From positions 124,001-188,000 of the forward strand of contig NZ_JTJW01000008.1 in assembly GCF_000805385.1 (NCBI RefSeq): 64,000 nt of DNA, read 5' to 3'. Positions 25,441 to 37,763 of the stretch are shown here, piece after piece. Under the pieces are notes generated by a model. It ran no database searches. It was given only the letters and a program-made list of their open reading frames with translations, and was not told where the DNA came from. Within the stretch, counting starts at the first letter, position 1; the number at the start of each line of letters is the position of its first letter. The stretch comes from Mycolicibacterium setense (GTDB taxonomy: Bacteria; Actinomycetota; Actinomycetes; Mycobacteriales; Mycobacteriaceae). A program made the translations under genes and the position numbers.

Positions 25441-26296
25441 AGAACCGAATATCCGATGCCAGTATCGCTTTGGCGCCGATCGCGGCGATCTCATCCATGA
25501 TGGCGTTGACATCGCGGCGCGGTACCAGCGCCCGCACAGCCACCCAGTCCGGATCCGCCAGCGGCGCAATGGTCGGTGATTCCAGACCCGGGGTCACCGC
25601 GGTGGCCTGGTCCAAAACCGCACGGGGGCAGTCGTAATCCAGCATCAGATATTGCTGGCCGAACACCACGCCCTGCACACGCGCCACCAGCTGATCGCGC
25701 GCAGACGCGTTGTCGTCGCCGTCGGAACCGGCACGTTCGATCAGTACCGCCTCCGACTCGCACAGCGGCGCACCGAATGCCACCAGGCCGTGCAGTCCCA
25801 GGGTCCGGCCCGAACCGACCACGTCGGCGATCACGTCGGCGACGCCGAGCTGAATCGAGATCTCCACGGCGCCGTCCAGCCGGATCACCGAGGCCTCGAT
25901 CCCCTGCGCCGCAAGGTCCTTGCGGACCAGGTTCGGGAACGAGGTGGCGATCCGCTTGCCCGCCAGATCCTGCGGGCTCCACTCCCGGCCGGCCGGCCCG
26001 GCGTAGCGGAAGGTGGAGTTGCCGAAGCCCAGTGCCAGGCGCTCGCGCACCGGAGCGTCGGAATCGGCGGCGAGGTCGCGTCCGGTGATCCCGAGGTCGA
26101 GCTGACCCGAACCCACGTAGATCGCGATGTCCTTGGGCCGCAGGAAGAAGAATTCGACGTTGTTGACCGGATCGACGACGGTCAGATCCTTGGGGTCACG
26201 TCGACGCCGGTATCCGGCCTCGGCGAGGATCTCGGCAGCCGCTTCACTCAGCGAGCCCTTGTTGGGCACCGCGACGCGCAACATCTGATCGGCCAC
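25430..26296 (-). CDS. hisG: ATP phosphoribosyltransferase
   Basis: A 288-residue long-form HisG, the first enzyme of histidine synthesis (ATP + PRPP to phosphoribosyl-ATP). Catalytic-domain blocks are LRVAVPNKGSLSEAA, DLGITGRDL and DVVGSGRTLGLHGL; the C-terminal ACT-like domain (ALVPRRDVNAIMDEIAAIGAKAI) binds the feedback inhibitor histidine. The GTG at 26296 is taken because GGAAG lies upstream; the ATG at 26284 is closer to the annotated M. tuberculosis start. It is four bases after hisE. Confidence 0.95.
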   Translation of the reverse strand: MADQMLRVAVPNKGSLSEAAAEILAEAGYRRRRDPKDLTVVDPVNNVEFFFLRPKDIAIYVGSGQLDLGITGRDLAADSDAPVRERLALGFGNSTFRYAGPAGREWSPQDLAGKRIATSFPNLVRKDLAAQGIEASVIRLDGAVEISIQLGVADVIADVVGSGRTLGLHGLVAFGAPLCESEAVLIERAGSDGDDNASARDQLVARVQGVVFGQQYLMLDYDCPRAVLDQATAVTPGLESPTIAPLADPDWVAVRALVPRRDVNAIMDEIAAIGAKAILASDIRFCRF

Positions 26297-26299
26297 GGC

Positions 26300-26581
26300 T
26301 CACAACTTCCGGTAGACGTCGTCGAGGGTCAGCCCCCGGGAGATCATCAGCACCTGGGTCCAGTACAGCAACTGGCTGACCTCCTCGGCCAGCGACTCGT
26401 CGCTCTCGTGCTCGGCGGCCAGCCACACCTCGCCGGCCTCCTCCAGGATCTTCTTGCCGAGCCCATGGACGCCGGCGTCAAGTGCGGCGACCGTGCCGCT
26501 ACCGGCAGGTCTGGTGCGCGCTTTGTCGCTGAGTTCGGCGAACAGGGCCTCGAAGGTCTTCACAGGCACGAATTGTTTCAT
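26300..26581 (-). CDS. hisE: Phosphoribosyl-ATP pyrophosphohydrolase
   Basis: A 93-residue all-alpha MazG-like enzyme, second step of histidine synthesis. KILEEAGEVWLAAEHES carries the conserved acidic Mg-binding residues, and LLYWTQVLMISRGLTLDDVY is the family C-terminus. The ATG at 26581 (KQFVPVKTFEALF) matches known mycobacterial starts; an upstream in-frame start would collide with the divergent gene. It precedes hisG in the same operon. Confidence 0.95.
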   Translation of the reverse strand: MKQFVPVKTFEALFAELSDKARTRPAGSGTVAALDAGVHGLGKKILEEAGEVWLAAEHESDESLAEEVSQLLYWTQVLMISRGLTLDDVYRKL

Positions 26582-26618
26582 GCTCGGCGGGGGTCGATTT
26601 GTGGGGTTCCATAGAGGA

Positions 26619-27095
26619 GTGAGCGAATCAGTCGGCGACAACCTGCCGACCTACACTGCCCGGGTCACGGCGATCCGCGCGATCCTGTCCAAACACGTGA
26701 CGGTCGACGGCCTGGTCCAGAACAATCGCCTCGCCAACCCCATTCTTCCGCTCGATTGCCTGGCCGCGTCCTGGGGCGCCGACATGGCGGCGACTCCGAC
26801 GCTCACCGTGGCGATCCACCCGGTGGACGATTTCGCCGGCGAGGTCGAAGAACTGCGCTACGGCGCCGGCCTCACCCGGGGAACCTACGAAGTAGAGCGC
26901 ACCGAACCCGACGAATTCGTCCTGGTACAGGGGCAACTTTCCAGTGTCCGGGTGGTCGTCGGGCATTGTGAGGCCTATCTGTCGCACCGCGACGGCTCGC
27001 CGGAGAAACTGGTCGAGGCAGCGGTCGAGATCGCTCGCACCGTCGGCTACGCGCCGTACATCGACGACTACGAGCCGCCGCCTGAGCGGCGCTAA
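26619..27095 (+). CDS. Conserved hypothetical protein
   Basis: A 158-residue soluble protein divergent from hisE. I do not recognise a family; there is no signal peptide or helix of membrane type. The sequence alternates beta strands and one helix (SPEKLVEAAVEIARTVGYA) and ends in a Pro/Arg-rich tail. The GTG at 26619 follows GAGGA closely; the GTG at 26601 is an equal alternative. It overlaps the converging sugar-porter gene by four bases. Confidence 0.65.
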   Translation: MSESVGDNLPTYTARVTAIRAILSKHVTVDGLVQNNRLANPILPLDCLAASWGADMAATPTLTVAIHPVDDFAGEVEELRYGAGLTRGTYEVERTEPDEFVLVQGQLSSVRVVVGHCEAYLSHRDGSPEKLVEAAVEIARTVGYAPYIDDYEPPPERR

Positions 27096-28693
27096 GCGCG
27101 CATCGCCTCGACGTGCATGTCCTCGAGGTGTTTGCCCTTGGTTTCCTGGACCCACTTCCAGACGAACAGCAGCGACAGCAACGCACACAGCGCGTAGAAG
27201 CCGTACGCCACGCCCAGCATGTTCCGCAGTTCGGGGAAAGAAACGGTGATGAGCCAGTTGGCCACCCACTGACCCGCTGCCGCCAGGCCCAGCGCGGCGG
27301 CTCGGATGCGGTTGGGGAACATCTCCCCCAGCAATACCCACACCACCGGGCCCCACGACATGCCGAAGGCCACCACGAAGAGGTTGGCCGCGACCAACGC
27401 GATCGGCCCGGCCGCACCGCTCAGCTGGGGTTGTCCATCGACCTGCGGTGCGGTCCCGAAGATTACGGCCATGGTGCCCAGGGTGATCGCCATACCGGTG
27501 GACCCGATCAGCAGCAGCGGTTTGCGCCCGATCTTGTCGATCAGCGCGATCGCGATCAACGTGGTGACGATGTTGGTCACAGAGGTGATCACGGTGATGG
27601 TGAACGCCTGACTCTCCTCGAAACCGACGGCCTCCCACAACACATTCGAGTAGTAGAAGATCACGTTGATACCGACGAACTGCTGGAAGATGGACAACCC
27701 CAATCCAACCCAGACGATGCCGTACAGCCCGCTGACAATGGCCACCCCGATGCCGAGCGCGCCGAAGACCACCGCCAGGATCCACAATCCGGCCGAAACC
27801 GACGCCACGGCCAGGACGATGAACAACAGCAGCAGCCACCACACGTACCGCCGCACCCACGCGGTGAACCCGCCTGCCGATACGCCGGGAAGTCGCGGCT
27901 TGAGCAGATCCTGCCAGGACGGCGGCTTCTCGGACTTCAGCGAGTCCTCGATCCGGTGGATGGTGATCTCCAGGTTCTTCTCGCCGAGCAGCATGGACAG
28001 GACCTTGCGTGCCTCGGGAATCCGGAACTTGGCGACCAGATACCGGGGTGACTCCGGAATCGTGTAGGCCAGCAGGCCGTACACCAACGCCGGGACGGCC
28101 ATCACCAGGAACATCCAGCGCCAGGCCGCCAGCCCGAACCACAACTCTTCGCGGGAGCCGCCGGCAAGATGGGCCAGTAGATAGTCGACCGACAGGGACA
28201 AGAAGATTCCGGTCACGATCGCCAGCTGCTGCAGAGAACCCAGGCGGCCGCGGATGCGCGGTGGCGCCGTCTCGGCGATGTAGGTCGGTGCGATGACGGA
28301 GGCCACCCCGACGCCGAGGCCGCCGATGATGCGGAAGATCACGACCAACCAGATGTGGGTGGCAACGGCCGTACCGAGCGCACTGATCAAGAACAGCAAC
28401 GCCGCGAGCTTCATCACCGACCGCCTGCCGATCCGATCGGCCAACTGACCGGCGGTCAACGCGCCGACCGCGGCTCCCAACAGGGCCGAGGCCACAGCGG
28501 AGCCCAGAACGACGTTGTTGATCTGGAATTCGTCCTGAAGGGCGGCGACCGCGCCGTTGATGACCGCGCTGTCATAGCCGAAGAGCAAGCCGCCCAACGC
28601 CGCCACCGACGCGATGCGGATCACCTTGCCGCTGTGCTCGGACTCCTCGTAATCGAGGTCCGATGCGGGATCGTCGACCGGTCCGTGAGTCAT
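27092..28693 (-). CDS. MFS sugar porter with an internal hydrophobic insertion
   Basis: A 533-residue major-facilitator sugar transporter. Family motifs are GGLLFGYDSAVING (helix 1), DRIGRRSVMK, PESPRYL after helix 6, QQFVGINVIFYYSN (helix 7) and ETKGKHLED at the end. Sugar porters are usually 460-500 residues. Here an extra stretch at about residues 281-321, holding two hydrophobic segments, lies between the PESPRYL loop and helix 7. The substrate is probably a hexose, by proton symport (inference). It is read alone; the next gene upstream is a HAD phosphatase. Confidence 0.9.
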   Translation of the reverse strand: MTHGPVDDPASDLDYEESEHSGKVIRIASVAALGGLLFGYDSAVINGAVAALQDEFQINNVVLGSAVASALLGAAVGALTAGQLADRIGRRSVMKLAALLFLISALGTAVATHIWLVVIFRIIGGLGVGVASVIAPTYIAETAPPRIRGRLGSLQQLAIVTGIFLSLSVDYLLAHLAGGSREELWFGLAAWRWMFLVMAVPALVYGLLAYTIPESPRYLVAKFRIPEARKVLSMLLGEKNLEITIHRIEDSLKSEKPPSWQDLLKPRLPGVSAGGFTAWVRRYVWWLLLLFIVLAVASVSAGLWILAVVFGALGIGVAIVSGLYGIVWVGLGLSIFQQFVGINVIFYYSNVLWEAVGFEESQAFTITVITSVTNIVTTLIAIALIDKIGRKPLLLIGSTGMAITLGTMAVIFGTAPQVDGQPQLSGAAGPIALVAANLFVVAFGMSWGPVVWVLLGEMFPNRIRAAALGLAAAGQWVANWLITVSFPELRNMLGVAYGFYALCALLSLLFVWKWVQETKGKHLEDMHVEAMRA

Positions 28694-28750
28694 GGGACGC
28701 CCTTCCGCAGCAACGCGTGATCAGGCTCACATTGAATCACACGGGCCGGA

Positions 28751-29434
28751 TCAGGCGGTGCGTTCTCCGGCTTGCGAATTCAGCGTCTGGTACACGGCCC
28801 GCAGATCCTCGACACCCAGTGCTGCCAGCGAATCCGCGTGCCACCGGCCGGGGCCTTCCGGGACCTCGATGTCATTGGGCACCACCAGAACGGGGCACCC
28901 GGCCGCTTCGGCCGACGCCGTTCCGGTGATCGAATCCTCCACGGCCAGACAGTGTTCTGCCGGCAGTCCGAGCAGGTGAGCGGCGGTCAGGTAGGGGTCG
29001 GGGGCGGGCTTGGCCCGGTCCACCTCGTCACCGCACACGCTCACGGTGAAGTAATGGCTGCCAATGCTTTTCAGAGCCCGCTCGGTGAGCCCGCGGCGAG
29101 TGTTGGTCACCAGCGCCATCGGGACGCCGTCAGCGGTCAGCGCGTCGAGCATCTCCTTGGCGCCGGGCCGCCAGGGTAATCCCTGCTCGAACAGCTCACC
29201 GGTGTAGTCGTGCAGCCAATCCGCCGATTCGGCCATCGCGGCCGGGTCCGGCTCGAGGCCCAGATCGTCGTAGACGATGCGCATCACGGTCTCGGCCGAG
29301 CCGCCGACCGTGGATTCGCGTACCTCGGCGGTGAGCGCTCCGCCCATGTTCGCATACAGCGCGTGCATGGCGATGTCCCAAAGCTTTTCGGAGTCGACGA
29401 GCGTGCCATCCATGTCCCACAGCACCGCACGCAT
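28751..29434 (-). CDS. HAD-family phosphatase, beta-phosphoglucomutase-like
   Basis: A 227-residue HAD hydrolase. The nucleophile motif is LWDMDGTLVDSE, motif II is LVTNTRRG, the lysine motif is RAKPAPDPYL and motif IV is AVEDSITGTASAEAAG. The helical cap between residues 17 and 90 places it in the subclass-I (beta-phosphoglucomutase/phosphatase) group. The substrate is probably a small sugar phosphate. It lies 57 bp upstream of the sugar-porter gene on the same strand, which fits a shared role in sugar uptake (inference). Confidence 0.88.
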   Translation of the reverse strand: MRAVLWDMDGTLVDSEKLWDIAMHALYANMGGALTAEVRESTVGGSAETVMRIVYDDLGLEPDPAAMAESADWLHDYTGELFEQGLPWRPGAKEMLDALTADGVPMALVTNTRRGLTERALKSIGSHYFTVSVCGDEVDRAKPAPDPYLTAAHLLGLPAEHCLAVEDSITGTASAEAAGCPVLVVPNDIEVPEGPGRWHADSLAALGVEDLRAVYQTLNSQAGERTA

Positions 29435-29510
29435 GCCCGGATTCTGTCACGGCAACGCCGCCGCAGTCACATCAGCAAACATGTCATACCCCTCACCTAC
29501 GGTGGATTCC

Positions 29511-30302
29511 GTGACGATTCTTGTGACCGGCGCCACCGGAAACATCGGCAGGCGCATCGTGGACCATCTGATCAGCTTGGGCGCAAACGACATCCGGGCG
29601 CTCACCAAGAATCCCGCCAGGGCGCAGCTGCCGTCCGGTGTGAGCGTTGTCACCGGCTATCTCGGTGACGTCGAATCCTTGGACGGGGTGTTCGACGGCG
29701 TCGAGCGCATGTATCTGGCTCCGTATCCGCCGACGCTGAACGCCACGCTCGAGCGCATCAAGCAGGCCGGTGTCAGCTACGTGGTGGCGCTCTCGGGCGG
29801 TGCGCACTGGACCGACCATGCCGATACCGTGCGTGCGTCCGGCCTCCCCCACACCCAACTCGGACCGGGCGAATTCACCGACAACTTCGCCATCTGGGCC
29901 GACCAGATCAAGCGGACGAACACCGTTCGCGAGCCCTACCCGACGGTGGTGGAGGCCCCGATCGCGATGGACGACATCGCCCGCGTCGCCGCGCGCCTGC
30001 TGATCGAGCCCGCACACCACGGGCAGATGCTGGACCTCACCGGGCCCGAGGCGTTGACCCGCGCCGAGATCGCGCGCCAGATCGGCGTCGGCATCGGCCG
30101 GGACGTCACGTTCGAGCAGTGCAGCCGCGCCGAGGCCGAAGAGGCACTGCGGCCGATCATGGGCGACGAGGCGACCTGGTACCTGGACGTGCTGGCCGAC
30201 GGCGAGCCGCAACGCGCCAACCAGCTCGTCGCCGACCTGACCGGCACCCCGGCGATGTCGGTCGCGGAGTGGGCGGCACAGAATGCCGAGCTGTTCGGCT
30301 AG
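29511..30302 (+). CDS. NmrA-like NAD(P)-binding protein
   Basis: A 263-residue atypical SDR. ILVTGATGNIGRRIVDHL is the glycine motif; the body matches NmrA/isoflavone-reductase-like proteins (YVVALSGGAHW, LGPGEFTDNFAIWAD, LTGPEALTRAEIARQIG). Members reduce quinones or sense NAD(P) redox state. The GTG at 29511 has TACGGT seven bases upstream, so a leaderless transcript is likely. It is divergent from the HAD gene and ends three bases before the converging metH. Confidence 0.85.
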   Translation: MTILVTGATGNIGRRIVDHLISLGANDIRALTKNPARAQLPSGVSVVTGYLGDVESLDGVFDGVERMYLAPYPPTLNATLERIKQAGVSYVVALSGGAHWTDHADTVRASGLPHTQLGPGEFTDNFAIWADQIKRTNTVREPYPTVVEAPIAMDDIARVAARLLIEPAHHGQMLDLTGPEALTRAEIARQIGVGIGRDVTFEQCSRAEAEEALRPIMGDEATWYLDVLADGEPQRANQLVADLTGTPAMSVAEWAAQNAELFG

Positions 30303-30305
30303 GGC

Positions 30306-34073
<3,768 letters not shown>

Positions 34074-34078
34074 GTGCA

Positions 34079-34174
34079 CTCCTTCCGTAGCGGAAGGCGT
34101 CCTTGACTCTGCCGAGCGTGGCGGATACGGGCGAAAACCCGGAACCGTTGCAACGCCTCTCGACCAGAAGAGTC
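34079..34174 (-). promoter_or_regulatory. Probable S-adenosylhomocysteine (SAH) riboswitch in the metH leader
   Basis: Read on the minus strand, the leader shows: outer stem GACUCU (34174-34169)/AGAGUC (34110-34105); P1 CGAG (34162-34159)/CUCGG (34116-34112); the core GGCGUUGCAACGG; and a pseudoknot AGGCGU (34158-34153) with ACGCCU (34100-34095). The order and core match the SAH riboswitch as I remember it, with the pseudoknot bases changed in a compensated way. Directly after, CCUUCCG-CUA-CGGAAGG (34097-34081) forms a hairpin holding the metH ribosome site. Its left arm shares CCU with the pseudoknot, so SAH binding should open the ribosome site and turn metH on. Confidence 0.75.
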
Positions 34175-34181
34175 TACGTCG

Positions 34182-34325
34182 TCACCTGACAGACGTATGG
34201 ACGCCCAACTCGTCGCTGCGATCGATCCCGGCCCGCGTGGCGATCGCGGTGCCCTTGAGCAGCGGCTCACCGATCTTGTCAGCAATGTCGTAGTTACCAA
34301 GGCTAACCAGATTGCAGCTGAACAT
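34182..34325 (-). CDS. Possible 47-codon ORF upstream of metH
   Basis: ATG 34325 to TGA 34182 on the metH strand, ending just before the riboswitch. The product starts MFSCNLVSLGNYDIADKI and includes GEPLLKGTAIATRAG. About 78 percent of codons end in G/C. A GAGACGA stretch precedes the ATG. I know no family, and the opposite strand is also open, so this may be chance. The rest of the gap to 34520 shows no gene. Confidence 0.25.
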   Translation of the reverse strand: MFSCNLVSLGNYDIADKIGEPLLKGTAIATRAGIDRSDELGVHTSVR

Positions 34326-34520
34326 ATTTCGTCTCGACGGCACCGTCACCCGGCACTACCGGCATCGACGTGGTGTCGAGCAGGTCGGCCCTGTAGTCAG
34401 ATTTGTGAGCGGCAGCCACATCAACAGGGTAGTCGGTCTATCAAACACCGCTGTTCGGCGTGGCGGCGACCCGCCCGCACAACGGGCTCATCGGCACCCG
34501 GCAAGGCTTACGCTGAGGGT

Positions 34521-35399
34521 GTGACACCGTCGTATCCGAACGCCGGCCGGCCGATGAACCTGCCCGAACTGAAGGACGCCACCATCGTGGTCGCCTTCGA
34601 GGGCTGGAATGACGCCGGCGACGCGGCCAGTGACGCGCTGGACCACCTGGATGCGATCTGGGAGGCCCAACCGATCGTCGAGATCGACGACGAGTCGTAC
34701 TACGACTACCAGGTGAATCGGCCGGTGATCCGCCAGGTCGACGGCGTCACGCGGGAGCTGGAGTGGCCCTCGATGCGGATCTCGTACTGTCGCCCTCCCG
34801 GCAGCAACCGCGACGTGGTGTTGATGCACGGCGTCGAACCCAACATGCGCTGGCGCACCTTCTGCGCCGAGTTGCTGGCCATCGCCGACAAACTCAACGT
34901 GCAGACCGTGGTGATCCTGGGCGCTCTGCTGGCCGACACCCCACACACGCGGCCCGTACCCGTGTCGGGTTCGGCGTATTCGGCCGATTCGGCGAAGTTG
35001 TTCGGTTTGGAAGAGACGCGCTACGAAGGTCCGACCGGCATTGCCGGGGTGTTCCAGGACGCCTGCGTGCAGGCCGGCATCCCGGCGGTGACCTTCTGGG
35101 CCGCGGTTCCGCACTACGTCTCACAGCCTCCCAGCCCGAAGGCCACCGTGGCGCTGCTGCGCAGGGTCGAGGATGTGCTGGACGTCGAGGTGCCGTTGGC
35201 CGACCTGCCGGCGGCAGCCGAAGAGTGGGAACAGGCCGTCACCGAGATGACCTCAGAGGACGAGGAGATCGCCGAGTACGTCGCCTCGTTGGAACAGCGC
35301 GGCGACGCCGAGGTCGACATGCACGAGGCACTCGGCAAGATCGACGGCGACGCGCTGGCCGCGGAGTTCGAGCGCTACCTGCGTCGCCGAGGCCGGTAG
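34521..35399 (+). CDS. PAC2-family protein
   Basis: A 292-residue PAC2 (proteasome assembly chaperone-like) protein, orthologue by position of Rv2125. TIVVAFEGWNDAGDAASDAL is the family opening, and VVILGALLADTPHTRPVPV and GIPAVTFWAAVPHYVSQPPSP are also conserved. The bacterial role is unproven; the link to proteasome assembly rests on the eukaryotic PAC2 chaperone. TACGCT lies six bases before the GTG at 34521, suggesting a leaderless mRNA. Its stop codon lies inside the first unit of a 29-bp tandem repeat. Confidence 0.88.
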   Translation: MTPSYPNAGRPMNLPELKDATIVVAFEGWNDAGDAASDALDHLDAIWEAQPIVEIDDESYYDYQVNRPVIRQVDGVTRELEWPSMRISYCRPPGSNRDVVLMHGVEPNMRWRTFCAELLAIADKLNVQTVVILGALLADTPHTRPVPVSGSAYSADSAKLFGLEETRYEGPTGIAGVFQDACVQAGIPAVTFWAAVPHYVSQPPSPKATVALLRRVEDVLDVEVPLADLPAAAEEWEQAVTEMTSEDEEIAEYVASLEQRGDAEVDMHEALGKIDGDALAAEFERYLRRRGR

Positions 35400-35475
35400 C
35401 GGCCGACAGACGATACCGAGGCCGGTAGCGGCCGACAGACGGTACCGAGGCCGGTAGCGGCCGACAGACGGTACC
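35389..35475. repeat. Three tandem copies of a 29-bp repeat
   Basis: Units at 35389-35417, 35418-35446 and 35447-35475, nearly identical (one A/G difference in unit 1). Each contains GGCCGGTAGCGGCC, which can fold as GGCCG-GTAG-CGGCC, and ends in a TACC. Unit 1 includes the PAC2 stop codon. It looks like a MIRU/VNTR-type minisatellite between converging genes. Confidence 0.93.
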
Positions 35476-35482
35476 GAGGGCG

Positions 35483-36382
35483 CTAAGCCTCCGGCTTCTC
35501 CAGCTCCGGCTTCTCCAGCGCCTCGATGCGCGCGCTGGTCGAACGACCCAGTGCCGCCGCCTCGGCGTCGAGTTTCGGCAGCAGCGTCGGGGTGAACTTG
35601 CGGATGTCACGCTCGGCCAGCGGCGTGGTCACGAACGGCCGGATCCAGCGGAAGGCGCCGACCCAACCGGGGCTGTAGATGCGTTTCTTGCGGCCCTCGA
35701 TGCCCTTGACGAAAGCGTCGCCACAGGCGTCGACGGTCGTGGTCCGGTTCAGTGGCGGCGGCAGCTTGGACAGCATCTCCCGGAACGCCGACAGATCCGA
35801 CTTGGCGTCCTGCACCAGCGGGGTGTCGATCCAACTCATGTGTGCCGAGCCGACTTCGACGCCGAGGTGGGCCACCTCGAGGCGCAACGTATTGGCAAAG
35901 TACTCGGCGCCGGCCTTGGAGGCGTGATAGGCGGCCAGACCCGGCGCCGAGGTGAACGCCGCCAGCGAGGACACCACGAGCACGTAGCCCTGGCGCGCGA
36001 TGACCGACGGCAGCGTGGCGCGCACGGTGTTGAACACGCCGACCACGTTGATGTCGACGACCCGCTTGAACGCCTCGGGATCCACCTGCATGACCGAACC
36101 GAAGCTGGCGATGCCGGCGTTGGCCATCACGATGTCGATGCCGCCGAACCGCTCGACGGCGGCGTCGGCGGCCCGCTGCATGGCGGCCAGATCGCGCACA
36201 TCGGCCAAAGCCGTCAGCACGTGCTCCTCGCCCAGTTCGGCGGCCAACGCGCTCAGCGGCGCCGCATCGAGGTCGGTGAGCACCAGTTTGGCGCCCCGGC
36301 GCCGCAGCCTGCGGGCCACCTCGGCACCGATACCGCGCGCACCGCCGGTGATGAAGACGACTTTCCCGTTGACAGAAACCAT
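35483..36382 (-). CDS. Short-chain dehydrogenase/reductase
   Basis: A 299-residue classical SDR. Cofactor loop is TGGARGIGAEVARRL, the structural motif is MANAGIASFG, the catalytic Ser is in VVSSLAAFTS and the Tyr-x3-Lys is in YHASKAG. The C-terminal extension after residue 240 (ERDIRKFTPTLLPKLD) and the Glu/Lys-Pro tail with a repeated LEKPE are unusual for short SDRs but common in mycobacterial members. Substrate unknown. The ATG at 36382 is used. It follows mshC by 38 bp on the same strand. Confidence 0.88.
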   Translation of the reverse strand: MVSVNGKVVFITGGARGIGAEVARRLRRRGAKLVLTDLDAAPLSALAAELGEEHVLTALADVRDLAAMQRAADAAVERFGGIDIVMANAGIASFGSVMQVDPEAFKRVVDINVVGVFNTVRATLPSVIARQGYVLVVSSLAAFTSAPGLAAYHASKAGAEYFANTLRLEVAHLGVEVGSAHMSWIDTPLVQDAKSDLSAFREMLSKLPPPLNRTTTVDACGDAFVKGIEGRKKRIYSPGWVGAFRWIRPFVTTPLAERDIRKFTPTLLPKLDAEAAALGRSTSARIEALEKPELEKPEA

Positions 36383-36420
36383 GGCGGCAACGTACCCCAC
36401 CGCGGCGCCGCCGACGAGAT

Positions 36421-37659
36421 CTAGAGCTGGACTCCCAACAACGCGTCCACGGTATCGGCGACCTGCCGTGGAGCAGTCGTGTCGTGGCCACCGTAGGCCA
36501 GCGCATCAGTACACCAACCATCCAGCGCGGCAAGGGCTTTGGGCGTGTCAAGGTCGTCGGCGAGGTACTGGCGTACTCGGGCCACCACATCGGCGGCGTC
36601 GGGCCCGGCGGGCAGCGCGGTGGCGCTGCGCCAGTGCTTGAGCCGGGCGTTGGCCTGCTCCAGCACGGCGTCGCTCCAGAACCGGTCACTGCGGTAGTGC
36701 TCGGCGAACAGCCCGAGCCGCACCGCCGACGGGTCCACTCCCTGCGCGCGCAGCCGCGACACCAGAACCAGGTTCCCGCGGCTCTTGCTCATCTTGTGCC
36801 CGTCCCAGCCGATCATTCCGCCGTGCACGTAGTGACGCGCGAAACGCCGCTCCCCCGTGACGGATTCGGCGTGCGCGGCGGAGAACTCGTGGTGCGGGAA
36901 GATCAGATCGCTTCCGCCGCCCTGGATATCCAGACCCGTGCCGATGCGCGTGAGCGCGATCGCCGAGCACTCGACATGCCAACCGGGCCGGCCCGCACCG
37001 AAGGGCGAAGGCCAGCTGGGTTCGCCGGGCCGCTGAGCCCGCCACAGCAGAGCGTCGAGTTCGTCGCCCTTGCCGGCGCGGTCGGGATCACCGCCCCGCT
37101 CGGCGAACAATCGCAGCATGGTGTCGCGGTCGTAGCCCGACTCGTAGCCGAACTGCACCGTGGCATCGGCGCGGTAATACACGTCGGGGTACTCGGCGTC
37201 CTCGACGACGTAGGCCGCACCCGAGGCCAGCATCTTCTCCACCAACTCGACAACCTCGGCGATCGCGTCGGTGGCGGCCACATAGTCCTGCGGGGGCAGC
37301 ACGCGCAGGGCGCTCATGTCCTGGCGGAACAGCTCGGTTTCACGGTCGCCGAGTTCGCGCCAGCCGATGCCGTCGCGGTCGGCCCGTTCGAACAGCGGAT
37401 CGTCCACATCGGTGACGTTCTGCACGTAGTGCACGGTGTGCCCGGCATCCAGCCACAGCCGGTGCACGAGGTCAAAGGTCAGGTAGGTCGCGGCATGCCC
37501 CAGATGTGTGGCGTCATAGGGCGTGATGCCGCACACATACATGGTGGCCGTCGGCCCCGGGGTCACCGGACGCACCTGACGGTCGGCGCTGTCGTACAGC
37601 CGCAGCTGCGGACCACGCCCCTCCAGCACCGGAATTGACGGCGCCGACCACGATCGCAT
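36421..37659 (-). CDS. mshC: Cysteine:GlcN-Ins ligase MshC
   Basis: A 412-residue cysteinyl-tRNA-synthetase paralogue that joins cysteine to glucosaminyl-inositol in mycothiol synthesis. Zinc/cysteine site begins MYVCGITPYDATHLGHA, where HLGH is the class-I HIGH motif. FPHHEF carries a further metal ligand and KMSKSRGN is the ATP loop. It lacks the tRNA anticodon domain of CysS, and its length fits MshC (414 in M. tuberculosis). The start is the ATG at 37659. It lies after cysQ, linking sulfur metabolism genes. Confidence 0.95.
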   Translation of the reverse strand: MRSWSAPSIPVLEGRGPQLRLYDSADRQVRPVTPGPTATMYVCGITPYDATHLGHAATYLTFDLVHRLWLDAGHTVHYVQNVTDVDDPLFERADRDGIGWRELGDRETELFRQDMSALRVLPPQDYVAATDAIAEVVELVEKMLASGAAYVVEDAEYPDVYYRADATVQFGYESGYDRDTMLRLFAERGGDPDRAGKGDELDALLWRAQRPGEPSWPSPFGAGRPGWHVECSAIALTRIGTGLDIQGGGSDLIFPHHEFSAAHAESVTGERRFARHYVHGGMIGWDGHKMSKSRGNLVLVSRLRAQGVDPSAVRLGLFAEHYRSDRFWSDAVLEQANARLKHWRSATALPAGPDAADVVARVRQYLADDLDTPKALAALDGWCTDALAYGGHDTTAPRQVADTVDALLGVQL

Positions 37660-37763
37660 GGTCTCGACTCTAAGGTGCTCGCTCAGGACGGCCTCCCGCC
37701 GGTCGGTCCCGCACAGTTCTCCCAAGTCAGACAACCGCGTGGGCGATTCCATTCCCGAACCGC

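Noticed and set aside
34077..34079. GTG at 34079 as the metH start
   Set aside because: It lies inside the AAGGAG ribosome site; the GTG at 34073 is spaced correctly.
35389..35475. Tandem 29-bp repeats as a CRISPR array
   Set aside because: The units are directly joined with no spacers and no cas genes are present; this is a minisatellite.
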